This document shows, piece after piece, positions 9,268 through 17,219 of a stretch of 64,000 bases of DNA. The DNA lies in the NCBI RefSeq assembly GCF_004745805.1, contig NZ_SRLQ01000002.1:1-64000 (forward strand), given 5' to 3'. Within the stretch, counting starts at the first letter, position 1, and every line of letters begins with the position of its first letter. The translations under genes and the position numbers were made by a program. The notes below the pieces were generated by a model. It was given only the letters and a program-made list of their open reading frames with translations. It did no database searches and was not told where the DNA came from. Origin of the DNA: Mycolicibacterium sp. CH28 (GTDB taxonomy: Bacteria > Actinomycetota > Actinomycetes > Mycobacteriales > Mycobacteriaceae).

Positions 9268-10343
9268 GCCGCACGAACCTGCACATTGGCCCGCAGCATG
9301 GCGAGTACCTGACGGGCAGCCGCGCCGAGCGGGGAACGCCGCCGCAGCCGCAGCCCGCCGCGCTCGAGGCGTTCGGCAAGCATCGGTTCGGGACGCATCG
9401 CGGCCAGCAGGGGCAGTGTCGTTAGCTCGGCCACCTCGTCGGCCCGTAGTCCGCCTGGGGCGGGTCCGCGCACCACCAGCCCGACATTCGGATTGACCTG
9501 GCGCAGCATCGGTACGGAGGACGCCGTCGCCGCGATACCGCGAACATCGCAGGTGGTGATCACCACAACCAGGTCGGCGCAGTCGAGCGCGCATCCGACC
9601 GCCGACGTCATTCGCCGCGGCAGATCGCAGATCACAAGCGCTCCGCCGCGTCGCCCCGCGTCGAGCACCGCCTCAACCGGTCCGGCCGTCATCTCATGGC
9701 AGTGCCGAGCTCCCGACAAGACGCTGACGCCGTGGTGGTTGGGGAGTGCGTCACGCACGGCGGACCAGGCCAGCCGACCGCCCTGCACGCTCAGGTCGGG
9801 CCAGCGCAGCCCCGGTACGGCCTCGCTGCCCAGCAGCAGATCGATACCGCCACCCCCGGGGTCAAGGTCGACGAGCAGGGATCCCGGCGCGGTCAGGGCC
9901 AGTGCGGCTGCGAACGTCGAGGCACCCGCACCACCGCGGCCTCCCGTCACGGCGATCACCCACCCCGAGCGCGGCCCTTCCCGCGCTGTCTCCGCGGCGT
10001 CGGACAGATTGCGGACCAACTCACCGTCCTGCGCCGGAAGTGCACAAACATTTTGTGCACCAACGCTCATCGCGGCGGCCCAGGTCGTGGCCTGCGGCTC
10101 CGTTGCGGTGATCACGATCACCCCGTCACGCCGCGGCAATCCGTCGTGGTGGCAGCGGCGCGCGGCATCCTCGTCGACCAGTATCGCTGTCGCGGCCAAC
10201 CAGGCCTTACGGGTCGGCGACGCCGGTGCCGGCACCGGCCGCACCCCGACTGCTGCGGCGACCCTTTCCGCCTGGTCGCGAAGTTCGGCGTCGGCGATGA
10301 GGGTCAGAACGACGTTCGGCTGGCTGCTCACAGGCTCCACCAT
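9264..10343 (-). CDS. ssd: MinD/CpaE-like septum site determining protein (Rv3660c, Ssd)
   Basis: A 359-residue protein with an N-terminal receiver-like region and a C-terminal P-loop domain. The deviant Walker A is GGRGGAGAS, followed by LLVDLDPGGGGIDLLLG. It is equivalent to Rv3660c, reported in M. tuberculosis as a septum-site-determining protein. By position and family it is also the CpaE-like localiser of the Tad system. It is the first gene of the minus-strand operon ssd-tadA-tadB-tadC-flp-tadE-tadG. The start is ATG at 10343; the open frame continues upstream but into the 6C RNA locus. Confidence 0.88.
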   Translation of the reverse strand: MVEPVSSQPNVVLTLIADAELRDQAERVAAAVGVRPVPAPASPTRKAWLAATAILVDEDAARRCHHDGLPRRDGVIVITATEPQATTWAAAMSVGAQNVCALPAQDGELVRNLSDAAETAREGPRSGWVIAVTGGRGGAGASTFAAALALTAPGSLLVDLDPGGGGIDLLLGSEAVPGLRWPDLSVQGGRLAWSAVRDALPNHHGVSVLSGARHCHEMTAGPVEAVLDAGRRGGALVICDLPRRMTSAVGCALDCADLVVVITTCDVRGIAATASSVPMLRQVNPNVGLVVRGPAPGGLRADEVAELTTLPLLAAMRPEPMLAERLERGGLRLRRRSPLGAAARQVLAMLRANVQVRAA

Positions 10344-10479
10344 CGGGCGGCCGGGCACGTCGCGCCAGGCACTGCGGGCCCTGTTGTGGACCAGTGTCGA
10401 TCTGGGGATGAAAGGGCCCGCCCGGGGACCAAACGCCAACATCCCGGCAACGTTTCTAAAGTTTGCCGGGAGCGGTGGG

Positions 10480-10590
10480 AAAAAATGGTCCAGATATGGG
10501 ACGACCCCCGCCAGGGGGGGAGGAGGCGAGGGTCGTCGTGTATCAGCCCCGGGGGGTCGGGCTGATGCACACCCGGCATAAGCCGAGTAA
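10480..10590 (-). ncRNA. 6C small RNA (B11 / ncRv13660c homologue)
   Basis: Read on the minus strand, two hairpins follow one another, each with a C-rich loop. The first has arms ATCAGCCC (10566-10559) and GGGCTGAT (10549-10542) with CCCCCC in the loop. The second has 12-bp arms (10536-10525 and 10512-10501, one mismatch) with seven Cs in the loop. A run of six Ts follows at 10485-10480. Twin hairpins with at least six loop Cs define the actinobacterial 6C RNA. In M. tuberculosis the 6C RNA lies in the same place, between Rv3660c and Rv3661 on the same strand. Ends are approximate. It acts by base-pairing of the C-rich loops with target mRNAs (reported for mycobacteria). Confidence 0.88.
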
Positions 10591-10595
10591 TGGCC

Positions 10596-10626
10596 ACTAT
10601 ACACACGCCATTGCACAGTCGTGCAA
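10596..10626 (-). promoter_or_regulatory. Promoter of the 6C RNA with a -35 palindrome
   Basis: On the minus strand TATAGT (10601-10596) fits a -10 element, which would start the RNA near 10589. TTGCAC (10626-10621), 19 nt upstream, could be the -35. The -35 half belongs to a perfect inverted repeat, TTGCAC-N4-GTGCAA (10611-10626), a possible operator. Confidence 0.5.
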
Positions 10627-10737
10627 GTGTTGCTGCCACTTAGAAACCATGTATTTGCTGTGAAAATGCAGGGAGCGACACCTGGCTTGCTCTGCCACTT
10701 TGCGGCCATCCCAATGCGGGTGACGGGGAGTCCTATT

Positions 10738-11604
10738 GTGGTTGGCGTGATCGCTTCCGGTCCGGCCGCCAGCCAGCAAATCGATCCACCGTCTCGGCCC
10801 GCGCCGGGCACTCCGTCGCGGACGGCAGCGTTCTTCGACCTCGACAAGACCGTGATTGCCAAGTCAAGCACGCTCGCTTTTAGCAAACCCTTCTTCGATC
10901 AGGGCCTGCTGAACCGCCGGGCCGTGCTCAAGTCCAGCTACGCCCAATTTCTGTTCCTGATGCCGGGTGCCGACCACGACCAGATGGATCGGATGCGCTC
11001 CTATGTGACAGCGATGTGCGCCGGCTGGGATGTCGAGCAGGTCACGTCGATCGTCAACGAGACGCTGCATGACATCGTCGATCCCCTGGTCTTCGCCGAA
11101 GCGGCCGAGTTGATCGCCGATCACCGGCTCTGCGGGCGGGATGTGGTGATCGTGTCGGCCTCCGGCGAGGAGATCGTCGCCCCGATCGCCCGTGCACTGG
11201 GCGCCACCCACGCCATGGGCACCCGGATGGTCGTCGAGGACGGCGAATACACCGGTGAGGTCGCCTTCTACTGCCACGGCGAGGCCAAGGCGGCGGCCAT
11301 CCGCGAACTGGCCACCCTCGAGGGCTACTCCCTCGAGCACTGTTACGCCTACTCCGACTCCATCACCGACCTGCCGATGCTCCGGACCGTCGGGCACCCG
11401 AGCGTGGTCAACCCCGACCGGGCCCTGCGCAAAGATGCGGCGGCACAAGGCTGGCCGGTGCTGACGTTCTCCAGACCGGTGCCGTTGCGGGACCGAATCT
11501 CCACGCCGTCGGGTGCGGCGGTCGCCACGACGGCCGCACTGGGGCTCAGTGCGCTGGCCGCCGGCGCGCTGACGTACTCGTTGTTACGGAGGTTGTCCGA
11601 CTAG
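10738..11604 (+). CDS. HAD-family phosphatase, SerB1-like (Rv3661)
   Basis: A 288-residue haloacid-dehalogenase-type phosphatase of the SerB/IB subfamily. Motif I is FFDLDKT near residue 32, motif II is VSASGEE, a Lys-containing motif III is followed by YAYSDSITDLPML as motif IV, and a hydrophobic C-terminal segment may anchor it to the membrane. Rv3661 is listed as SerB1, but the substrate is unproven. GTG at 10738 was chosen because GGGGAG lies 7 nt upstream and the length then equals Rv3661; GTG at 10747 and ATG at 10714 are alternatives. It is flanked by the 6C and Ms1 RNAs. Confidence 0.85.
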   Translation: MVGVIASGPAASQQIDPPSRPAPGTPSRTAAFFDLDKTVIAKSSTLAFSKPFFDQGLLNRRAVLKSSYAQFLFLMPGADHDQMDRMRSYVTAMCAGWDVEQVTSIVNETLHDIVDPLVFAEAAELIADHRLCGRDVVIVSASGEEIVAPIARALGATHAMGTRMVVEDGEYTGEVAFYCHGEAKAAAIRELATLEGYSLEHCYAYSDSITDLPMLRTVGHPSVVNPDRALRKDAAAQGWPVLTFSRPVPLRDRISTPSGAAVATTAALGLSALAAGALTYSLLRRLSD

Positions 11605-11630
11605 CGGCCGATCTGTTGCCGAGCAGACCC

Positions 11631-11659
11631 TTGCTGTGACGGTGGTCACGTAGTACAAA
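11631..11659 (+). promoter_or_regulatory. Promoter of the Ms1/MTS2823 RNA
   Basis: TTGCTG (11631-11636) and TACAAA (11654-11659) are spaced by 17 nt. They lie just downstream of the phosphatase stop codon and would start a transcript near 11666. Confidence 0.6.
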
Positions 11660-11665
11660 GGAATC

Positions 11666-11960
11666 ACGGACGCCTGGCAAGGCCAAGACAGCTCCAGAAG
11701 AGAAGGCACTGTCTCCCGACCCAAGCGACCCAGCACGGTTTCCGGCACCCACGCGGAGCACGCCGCGATATGGCAGAAGTGTTGCGGGCCTGCGTAATTG
11801 CGAAAAGCGGACGCCCCTCCGATCCCTTGGGTGGGATTGCGGACGAAACGCAGCGCAAGACCGCCGAGGCCACCCACGCAACCCATGTTGCACGCCTGGT
11901 AACCGAGCAACCGTGCTAGCGGGCGGCGAGCCGAGTCATTCGGATCGCCGCCCGCTTCGT
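11666..11960 (+). ncRNA. Ms1 / MTS2823 RNA (6S-like, binds RNA polymerase core)
   Basis: About 295 nt with no supportable ORF, between the Rv3661 and Rv3662c homologues. That is exactly where M. tuberculosis carries MTS2823 and M. smegmatis its orthologue Ms1 (about 300 nt). Ms1 is very abundant in stationary phase and binds the RNA polymerase core lacking sigma. A promoter precedes the region, and a perfect 11-bp hairpin closes it. The minus-strand open frames here encode nothing recognisable and are treated as chance. The call rests on position, size and signals; the nucleotide sequence was not compared. Confidence 0.8.
11919..11960 (+). terminator. Terminator hairpin of Ms1 RNA
   Basis: GCGGGCGGCGA (11919-11929) pairs perfectly with TCGCCGCCCGC (11945-11955), and CCGA/TCGG pairs inside the loop. 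TTCGTT follows, a weak U-tract. It could also stop Rv3662c transcription coming from the other side. Confidence 0.75.
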
Positions 11961-11975
11961 TGCGCGGGCCGGCCA

Positions 11976-12722
11976 CTACTTGGTGGCGGCCTCAGCAATC
12001 GAGAGCGCTTCGCGCGCGCCGTCTTCGAAGGCCTGGCAACACATCCGCAGCCAGGCGCCGACCGCTTCGGGCTCGCCGGTGGCGAAGGCCCGTGCGCTGG
12101 CGTGATACTCCTCGGCGCGACGCATCCAAAACACCTCCGGCACGCCAAGACCGTGCGGATCGAGGCCGGTGGCCATCGTCACGAGGCGCGACACCGCGCG
12201 GGCCACCACTCCGTCGGCGGCACCGAATGGGGCAAGGGCCAAGAGTTCGCCGTGAGCGACGGCAGCCAGCACGGGCGCCGGGGCAGCGCTGGCACCGGTC
12301 ACCAGCCGGGTCATCAGATCCAGTCGGGCGACCACCTCCGGAACCTGGCGGGGCCGGCCCAGCTCTGCCTCGTCGATCAGGTCGGCGGCCGCCAGCGCAT
12401 GTAGCCGGGCCAGCGCCTGGGAAGGCGCCCGCTGCCACACCCCGACGAGGCTGGTGGTCCCACCCTCCATCGCCTGGCCGACGCGCAGCGCGCCCGCCAG
12501 GATCGGGTCGTTGGGTTCGGCGCCGGAGGCGTCGAGCTGCACCGCGCCACCGTCGAGCGCCGACGACGATCGCGCCCCGCGGACCGCAGATTCGGCGGAG
12601 GTCACCGGCCAGTTCCGCAGGTTCGTCCGGTGTCGGTGGGCTTTAGCCAGGGCGTCGCGGGCCGCTTCGGCCCCGTCGGCGACCCCGGGAAGTTCCAGCA
12701 GCGGGGCCAGCAGGTCAGTCAC
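11976..12722 (-). CDS. Conserved actinobacterial protein, Rv3662c-like
   Basis: A 248-residue Ala-rich, soluble, mostly helical protein similar in length and place to Rv3662c, which databases label 'oxidoreductase' without evidence I know of. No nucleotide-binding motif is visible. The N-terminal stretch with RHRTNLRNWPVTSAESAVRG and SSALDGG recalls the N-terminal helices of Fic-type proteins, but no HPFxxGNG motif exists, so this is only a hint. The start is GTG at 12722. A small open frame ends 8 nt into the gene (stop at 12715), so translational coupling is possible. Confidence 0.75.
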   Translation of the reverse strand: MTDLLAPLLELPGVADGAEAARDALAKAHRHRTNLRNWPVTSAESAVRGARSSSALDGGAVQLDASGAEPNDPILAGALRVGQAMEGGTTSLVGVWQRAPSQALARLHALAAADLIDEAELGRPRQVPEVVARLDLMTRLVTGASAAPAPVLAAVAHGELLALAPFGAADGVVARAVSRLVTMATGLDPHGLGVPEVFWMRRAEEYHASARAFATGEPEAVGAWLRMCCQAFEDGAREALSIAEAATK

Positions 12723-12872
12723 GTTCGGTCACGCTATCGGCGCAAGGCCCGGTTGGGCCAACCGGAGTCGCCAAAGTGACCGTTGTCCCGGCGTTCACCC
12801 GCCGTTCGGCGCGCAGCAGGAACCGTCCGCCGACGAATGTGAGCTGCCAACGTCGATGCAACGTTGGGTGAC

Positions 12873-12878
12873 TACGCT
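12873..12878 (+). promoter_or_regulatory. -10 element of a probable leaderless acs transcript
   Basis: TACGCT is followed by 7 nt and then the ATG at 12886, with no ribosome binding site visible. The remaining sequence from 12723 to 12885 shows only a weak minus-strand open frame (stop at 12715) of uncertain meaning. Confidence 0.55.
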
Positions 12879-12885
12879 CACAAGC

Positions 12886-14862
12886 ATGACCGAGGCGCAC
12901 ACCGAGATTCCGTCATGCTATCCACCGTCGGCCGATTTCGCCGCGAACGCCAACGCCACCGCGGAGCTCTACGAGCAGGCCGAGGCCGATCGGTTGGCGT
13001 TCTGGGCCACGCAGGCCAACCGGCTGTCCTGGGACACCCCGTTCACCGAGGTGCTCGACTGGTCCGATGCGCCGTTCGCGAAGTGGTTCGTCGGCGGCAA
13101 GCTCAACGTCGCCTACAACTGCGTCGACCGGCACGTCGAGGCGGGCAACGGTGACCGAGTGGCCATCCACTGGGAGGGCGAGCCCGTAGGGGACTCCCGG
13201 GCGATCACCTACGCCCAGCTCAAGGACGAGGTCTGCAAGGCCGCCAACACGTTGACCGAGCTGGGGCTGGTGGCCGGTGATCGGGTGGCCATCTACATGC
13301 CGATGGTTCCCGAGGCGATCGTGGCGATGCTGGCCTGTGCGCGGCTGGGCGTGATGCACAGCGTGGTCTTCGCCGGATTCTCGGCGTCGGCGCTGCGGGC
13401 CCGCATCGAGGACGCCGAGGCCAAACTGGTGATCACCACCGACGGTCAGTACCGGCGGGGCAATGCGGTGTCGCTCAAGGCCGCCGTCGACGAAGCCGTA
13501 CGAGGCATCACGGCCGCCGAGGATGGCCCAGTGCAGCACGTCCTGGTGGTGCGCCGCACCGGGATCGACGTGAACTGGACCGACGGGCGCGACCTGTGGT
13601 GGGACCAGACGGTGACCAAGGCCTCCCCCGACCACACCCCGGAGGCGTTCGACTCCGAGCAGCCGCTGTTCCTGCTCTACACCTCCGGCACCACGGGCAA
13701 GCCCAAGGGCATCATGCACACCTCCGGCGGCTACCTGACCCAGGCGTCCTACACCCACTTCAACGTGTTCGACATCAAGCCCGACAGCGATGTGTATTGG
13801 TGCACAGCCGATATCGGCTGGGTCACCGGCCACACCTACATCGTCTACGGACCGCTCTCCAACGGCGCCACCCAGGTGGTTTACGAAGGAACCCCGGCCT
13901 CCCCCGATGAACACCGGCACTTCCAGGTCATCGAAAAGTATGGTGTGACAATCTATTACACCGCACCCACACTGGTTCGCACGTTCATGAAGTGGGGCCG
14001 TGAACTGGCGTTCGCCCACGACCTGTCCAGCCTTCGGCTGCTCGGGTCGGTCGGTGAGCCGATCAACCCGGAGGCCTGGCGCTGGTACCGGTTGGTGTTC
14101 GGCGGCGACGCCACCCCGATCGTGGACACCTGGTGGCAGACCGAGACCGGCGCGGCGATGATCTCACCGCTGCCCGGTGTGACGGACTGCAAGCCCGGTT
14201 CGGCCATGCGCGCGCTGCCGGGGATCTCGGCCAAGATCGTCGACGACGACGGAAACGAGTTGCAGCCCAGCCCCGATCACGGTGAACACGTCACCGGCTA
14301 TCTGGTGCTCGACAAGCCGTGGCCCGCGATGCTGCGCGGCATCTGGGGTGATCCGGAGCGGTACAAGGAGACCTACTGGTCCCGGTTCGCCGAACGCGGC
14401 TGGTACTTCGCCGGCGACGGCGCGCGCTACGGCAGTGACGGCGAAGTCTGGGTGCTCGGCCGCATCGACGATGTGATGAACGTGTCGGGACACCGGATTT
14501 CGACCGCCGAGGTGGAGTCCGCGCTCGTCGGGCACTCCGGTGTCGCCGAGGCCGCCGTCGTCGGCGCCACCGATGACACCACCGGGCAGGCGATCTGCGC
14601 CTTCGTCATCCTCAAGGCCCACCACGCCGACACCCCCGCCGAGCAGATGGTCGACGAGCTGCGCGCCGAGGTGGCCCGGGAGATCTCCCCGATCGCCAAG
14701 CCGCGGGAAATCCACGTGGTGCCGGAGTTGCCGAAGACCCGTAGCGGCAAGATCATGCGCCGGCTGTTGCGCGACGTCGCCGAGGGTCGCGAACTCGGGG
14801 ACACCTCGACGCTGGTGGATCCGACAGTGTTCGAGGCGATCCGGGCCAGCAAGTCCAACTAG
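12886..14862 (+). CDS. acs: Acetyl-CoA synthetase
   Basis: A 658-residue AMP-forming acetate:CoA ligase (Rv3667). It activates acetate through acetyl-AMP to acetyl-CoA for growth on acetate and propionate. The adenylation motif YTSGTTGKPKG is at about residue 263, and WWQTETGA follows. The hinge and C-terminal domain include YFAGDGARYGSDGEVWVLGR and DVMNVSGHR. The C-terminal KTRSGKIMRR holds the catalytic Lys (near residue 620) that is controlled by reversible acetylation in this family; in mycobacteria a cAMP-binding acetyltransferase does this (known). The true start is the ATG at 12886; the frame is open far upstream but that part is antisense to Rv3662c. Confidence 0.97.
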   Translation: MTEAHTEIPSCYPPSADFAANANATAELYEQAEADRLAFWATQANRLSWDTPFTEVLDWSDAPFAKWFVGGKLNVAYNCVDRHVEAGNGDRVAIHWEGEPVGDSRAITYAQLKDEVCKAANTLTELGLVAGDRVAIYMPMVPEAIVAMLACARLGVMHSVVFAGFSASALRARIEDAEAKLVITTDGQYRRGNAVSLKAAVDEAVRGITAAEDGPVQHVLVVRRTGIDVNWTDGRDLWWDQTVTKASPDHTPEAFDSEQPLFLLYTSGTTGKPKGIMHTSGGYLTQASYTHFNVFDIKPDSDVYWCTADIGWVTGHTYIVYGPLSNGATQVVYEGTPASPDEHRHFQVIEKYGVTIYYTAPTLVRTFMKWGRELAFAHDLSSLRLLGSVGEPINPEAWRWYRLVFGGDATPIVDTWWQTETGAAMISPLPGVTDCKPGSAMRALPGISAKIVDDDGNELQPSPDHGEHVTGYLVLDKPWPAMLRGIWGDPERYKETYWSRFAERGWYFAGDGARYGSDGEVWVLGRIDDVMNVSGHRISTAEVESALVGHSGVAEAAVVGATDDTTGQAICAFVILKAHHADTPAEQMVDELRAEVAREISPIAKPREIHVVPELPKTRSGKIMRRLLRDVAEGRELGDTSTLVDPTVFEAIRASKSN

Positions 14863-14872
14863 GGGCGGCCGA

Positions 14873-15592
14873 TCAGGCCGGGCCGACGACGTCCGGCGTC
14901 GGGACAAAGCCGGTGCCGGGCCGGTTCTTGGCGGCGATGTCGCCGAGGATCGAGTTGATCGACATGGTGACTGCCGGCGTGTGCAACGGGATGAACTTCA
15001 CGACACACGTCGGCAGGTCCTCGCTGAACGCGCCGTGGATCATGCCGACCAGCTTGTTGTCGACCGTCACCGGCGCGCCGGAGTCACCGGGCTGGCCGCA
15101 CACCTGGTTGACGATGGTGCCCGGGTCCTGCCCGGGACCCCAGGTGACGCCGCACGAGTAACCGGTGGTCCGGCCCAGCTTGCAGGCGATCTGACCGAAC
15201 ACCGGGTCGGGCCCGATGCCGTCGATCACGAAGCCCTTGTAGTTGGAGACCGGCTGGACCTTGGCCGGGTCGAACCGGATCACGGCGTAGTCCAGGTTGT
15301 CGTTGCCGGCGACCATGGTGCCGATGACGCCGTCGTCGGGGCGCTCCTCGGATCCAACCTGGGCGCCGGGGCCGCCGCAATGCGCGGAGGTGAACCCGAT
15401 CAACGCGCCAGTGTTGTCAGTGCCGATGGCGGTCAGGGTGCAGTACGTGTCGCCGTTGACGACGATGCCGGCCCCACCGCCCATCGGCACTTTGTTGTCG
15501 GCGCCGGCGATCGAAGTTGAGCTGGGCAACAGCGCGCCGAGGGCCAGGACAATTGCCCCCGCCGTCAGCCGCACACGATGCGCGGTCGTCAC
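14873..15592 (-). CDS. Secreted chymotrypsin-fold serine protease, Rv3668c-like
   Basis: A 239-residue exported S1-type protease. A signal peptide (RLTAGAIVLALGALLPSS, then Ala-Gly-Ala) is followed by a compact catalytic domain with His71 (TSAHC), Asp101 (LDYAVI) and Ser171 (GQPGDSGAP). Six Cys suggest disulfides. The GTG at 15592 was chosen because GGAGG lies 6 nt upstream; a TTG two codons earlier overlaps that site. A possible -10 TAGACT lies at 15634-15629. It is convergent with acs, with only 10 nt between stops. The natural substrate is unknown. Confidence 0.9.
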   Translation of the reverse strand: MTTAHRVRLTAGAIVLALGALLPSSTSIAGADNKVPMGGGAGIVVNGDTYCTLTAIGTDNTGALIGFTSAHCGGPGAQVGSEERPDDGVIGTMVAGNDNLDYAVIRFDPAKVQPVSNYKGFVIDGIGPDPVFGQIACKLGRTTGYSCGVTWGPGQDPGTIVNQVCGQPGDSGAPVTVDNKLVGMIHGAFSEDLPTCVVKFIPLHTPAVTMSINSILGDIAAKNRPGTGFVPTPDVVGPA

Positions 15593-15738
15593 TGGCAACC
15601 TCCATCAAACAGTCCGCCCCGACAAGGAAGTCTAGCCTGATCACACCCGTAACTTGCGTAACAGCTCACTGGGTATCCGGCTGCGAGCCCGACATGGCAA
15701 CATGAACCGCGACGACAGCGAACAGTTGGAGGACAGCC

Positions 15739-16248
15739 GTGAGCAATGGCGATCGCAAGAACGGGGTGCCCACCACCGTCACCTCGATCCCTCTAGTGGA
15801 CCCGAATGCGATACCGGCCAACCCCTCCATCGGCGACCTGGTCAAGGATGCGACAACGCAGGTGTCCACATTGGTCCGCGCCGAGGTGGAGCTGGCCAAG
15901 GCGGAGATCACCCGCGACGTGAAGAAGGGCCTGACCGGCAGCCTCTTCTTCATCCTCGCGCTGGTGGTGCTCTTCTACTCGACGTTCTTCCTGTTCTTCT
16001 TCCTCGCCGAGCTGCTGGACACCTGGCTGTGGCGGTGGGTCGCCTTCCTGATCGTCTTCCTGCTGATGGTGGTCACCACCGCGGTGTTCGCCCTACTGGG
16101 GTACCTGAAGGTGCGCCGAATCCGGGGACCGCAGCAGACCATCGAATCGGTCAGGGAAACCCGGGACGCGCTGACACCCGGGCACGACAAGGCACCCGGC
16201 ACCGCGGTCGCCGCACCCGCACCACCCACTGACCCCTCAGGCTGGTGA
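15739..16248 (+). CDS. Holin-superfamily III-like membrane protein, Rv3669
   Basis: A 169-residue protein with a charged N-terminal helix (LVRAEVELAKAEITRDVKKG), two adjacent membrane helices very rich in Phe (about residues 75-96 and 100-125), and a Pro/Ala-rich tail. This is the layout of the actinobacterial 'phage holin superfamily III' (Act_Hol) proteins, which are chromosomal and not tied to phage here. The GTG at 15739 has GGAGG about 7 nt upstream. The stop overlaps the ephE start (GTGATG), so the two are likely co-translated. The cellular role is unknown. Confidence 0.82.
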   Translation: MSNGDRKNGVPTTVTSIPLVDPNAIPANPSIGDLVKDATTQVSTLVRAEVELAKAEITRDVKKGLTGSLFFILALVVLFYSTFFLFFFLAELLDTWLWRWVAFLIVFLLMVVTTAVFALLGYLKVRRIRGPQQTIESVRETRDALTPGHDKAPGTAVAAPAPPTDPSGW

Positions 16249-17219
16249 TGAGCCAGCCGGATCCGTCGGTCACCCGCATCGCGGGGCCGTGGCGTCATCT
16301 CGATGTCCACGCCAACGGCATCCGGTTCCACTGCGTCGAATCGAACAACGGCGGCAACCCGCATGACGACTCCGCGGCGCCGAACGCGTCGCGCCCGCTG
16401 GTCATCCTGCTGCACGGCTTCGGATCGTTCTGGTGGTCGTGGCGCCATCAGCTGCGCGGCCTGTCCGGGGCCCGGGTAGTCGCGGTCGACCTGCGCGGCT
16501 ACGGCGGCAGTGACAAGCCACCCCGCGGTTACGACGGCTGGACGCTGGCCGGCGATACCGCGGGCCTGGTCCGGGCCCTTGGCCACAGCTCGGCCACCCT
16601 AGTCGGCCATGCCGACGGCGGGCTGGTCTGCTGGGCGACCTCGATGCTGCACTCCCGAGCGGTGCGGGCGATCGCCCTGGTGAGTTCACCGCACCCTGCC
16701 GCGCTGCGGGCGTCGGCCCTGACGCGCCGCGACCAGGGCCGGGCGCTGCTGCCCGCCCTGCTGCGCTGCCAGCCGCCGATCTGGCCCGAACACGCGCTCA
16801 CCCGGCACAATGCCGAGCTGCTCGAGCGGCTGGTGCGCAGCCGAGCATCGGGCAAATGGCTTGCTTCCGAGGATTTCTCCGAGACGATCTCGCACATGCG
16901 CCGGGCCATTCAGATCCCGTCGGCGGCCCATTCGGCGCTGGAGTACCAGCGCTGGGCAGTGCGCAGCCAGCTGCGCAGCGAGGGCTGGCGGTTCATGAAA
17001 TCGATGAACCGTCAGCTCGACGTCCCACTGCTGCACCTGCGCGGGGACGCCGACCCCTACATGCTCGCCGATCCGGTCGCCCGCACCCAGCACTATGCGC
17101 CGCGGGGGCGGTTCGTGTCGGTCGCCGAAGTCGGGCACTTCGCCCACGAAGAGGCCCCCGACGAGGTCAACGAGCACCTGCGCCGATTCCTCGGCCAGGT
17201 GTACGGCCCGCTCAGGTAA
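16248..17219 (+). CDS. ephE: Alpha/beta hydrolase, epoxide hydrolase EphE type (Rv3670)
   Basis: A 323-residue alpha/beta hydrolase. The oxyanion HGFG is at about residues 56-59. The nucleophile is Asp123 in VGHADGG (Asp rather than Ser, as in epoxide hydrolases). WWSW follows the oxyanion motif, and the catalytic His is in VGHFAHEE near residue 300. The predicted reaction is hydrolysis of an epoxide to a vicinal diol; the natural substrate is unknown. The ATG at 16248 was preferred to GTG at 16245. Its end overlaps the convergent marP gene by 8 nt. Confidence 0.88.
   Translation: MSQPDPSVTRIAGPWRHLDVHANGIRFHCVESNNGGNPHDDSAAPNASRPLVILLHGFGSFWWSWRHQLRGLSGARVVAVDLRGYGGSDKPPRGYDGWTLAGDTAGLVRALGHSSATLVGHADGGLVCWATSMLHSRAVRAIALVSSPHPAALRASALTRRDQGRALLPALLRCQPPIWPEHALTRHNAELLERLVRSRASGKWLASEDFSETISHMRRAIQIPSAAHSALEYQRWAVRSQLRSEGWRFMKSMNRQLDVPLLHLRGDADPYMLADPVARTQHYAPRGRFVSVAEVGHFAHEEAPDEVNEHLRRFLGQVYGPLR

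Noticed and set aside
10501..10626. Three close inverted repeats considered as a CRISPR-like or terminator array
   Set aside because: The repeats differ in sequence; two are the 6C RNA hairpins and one overlaps its promoter.
11584..11976. 130-codon minus-strand ORF between the phosphatase and Rv3662c-like genes
   Set aside because: No recognisable protein sequence. It lies wholly over the Ms1 RNA position with its own promoter and terminator on the other strand.
12715..12900. 61-codon minus-strand ORF between the Rv3662c-like gene and acs
   Set aside because: It overlaps the acs start and promoter and has no recognised family; kept only as possible translational coupling to Rv3662c.
15739..16248. 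Holin-like protein as evidence of a prophage
   Set aside because: It is the chromosomal Rv3669 homologue in its normal place, with no phage genes nearby.
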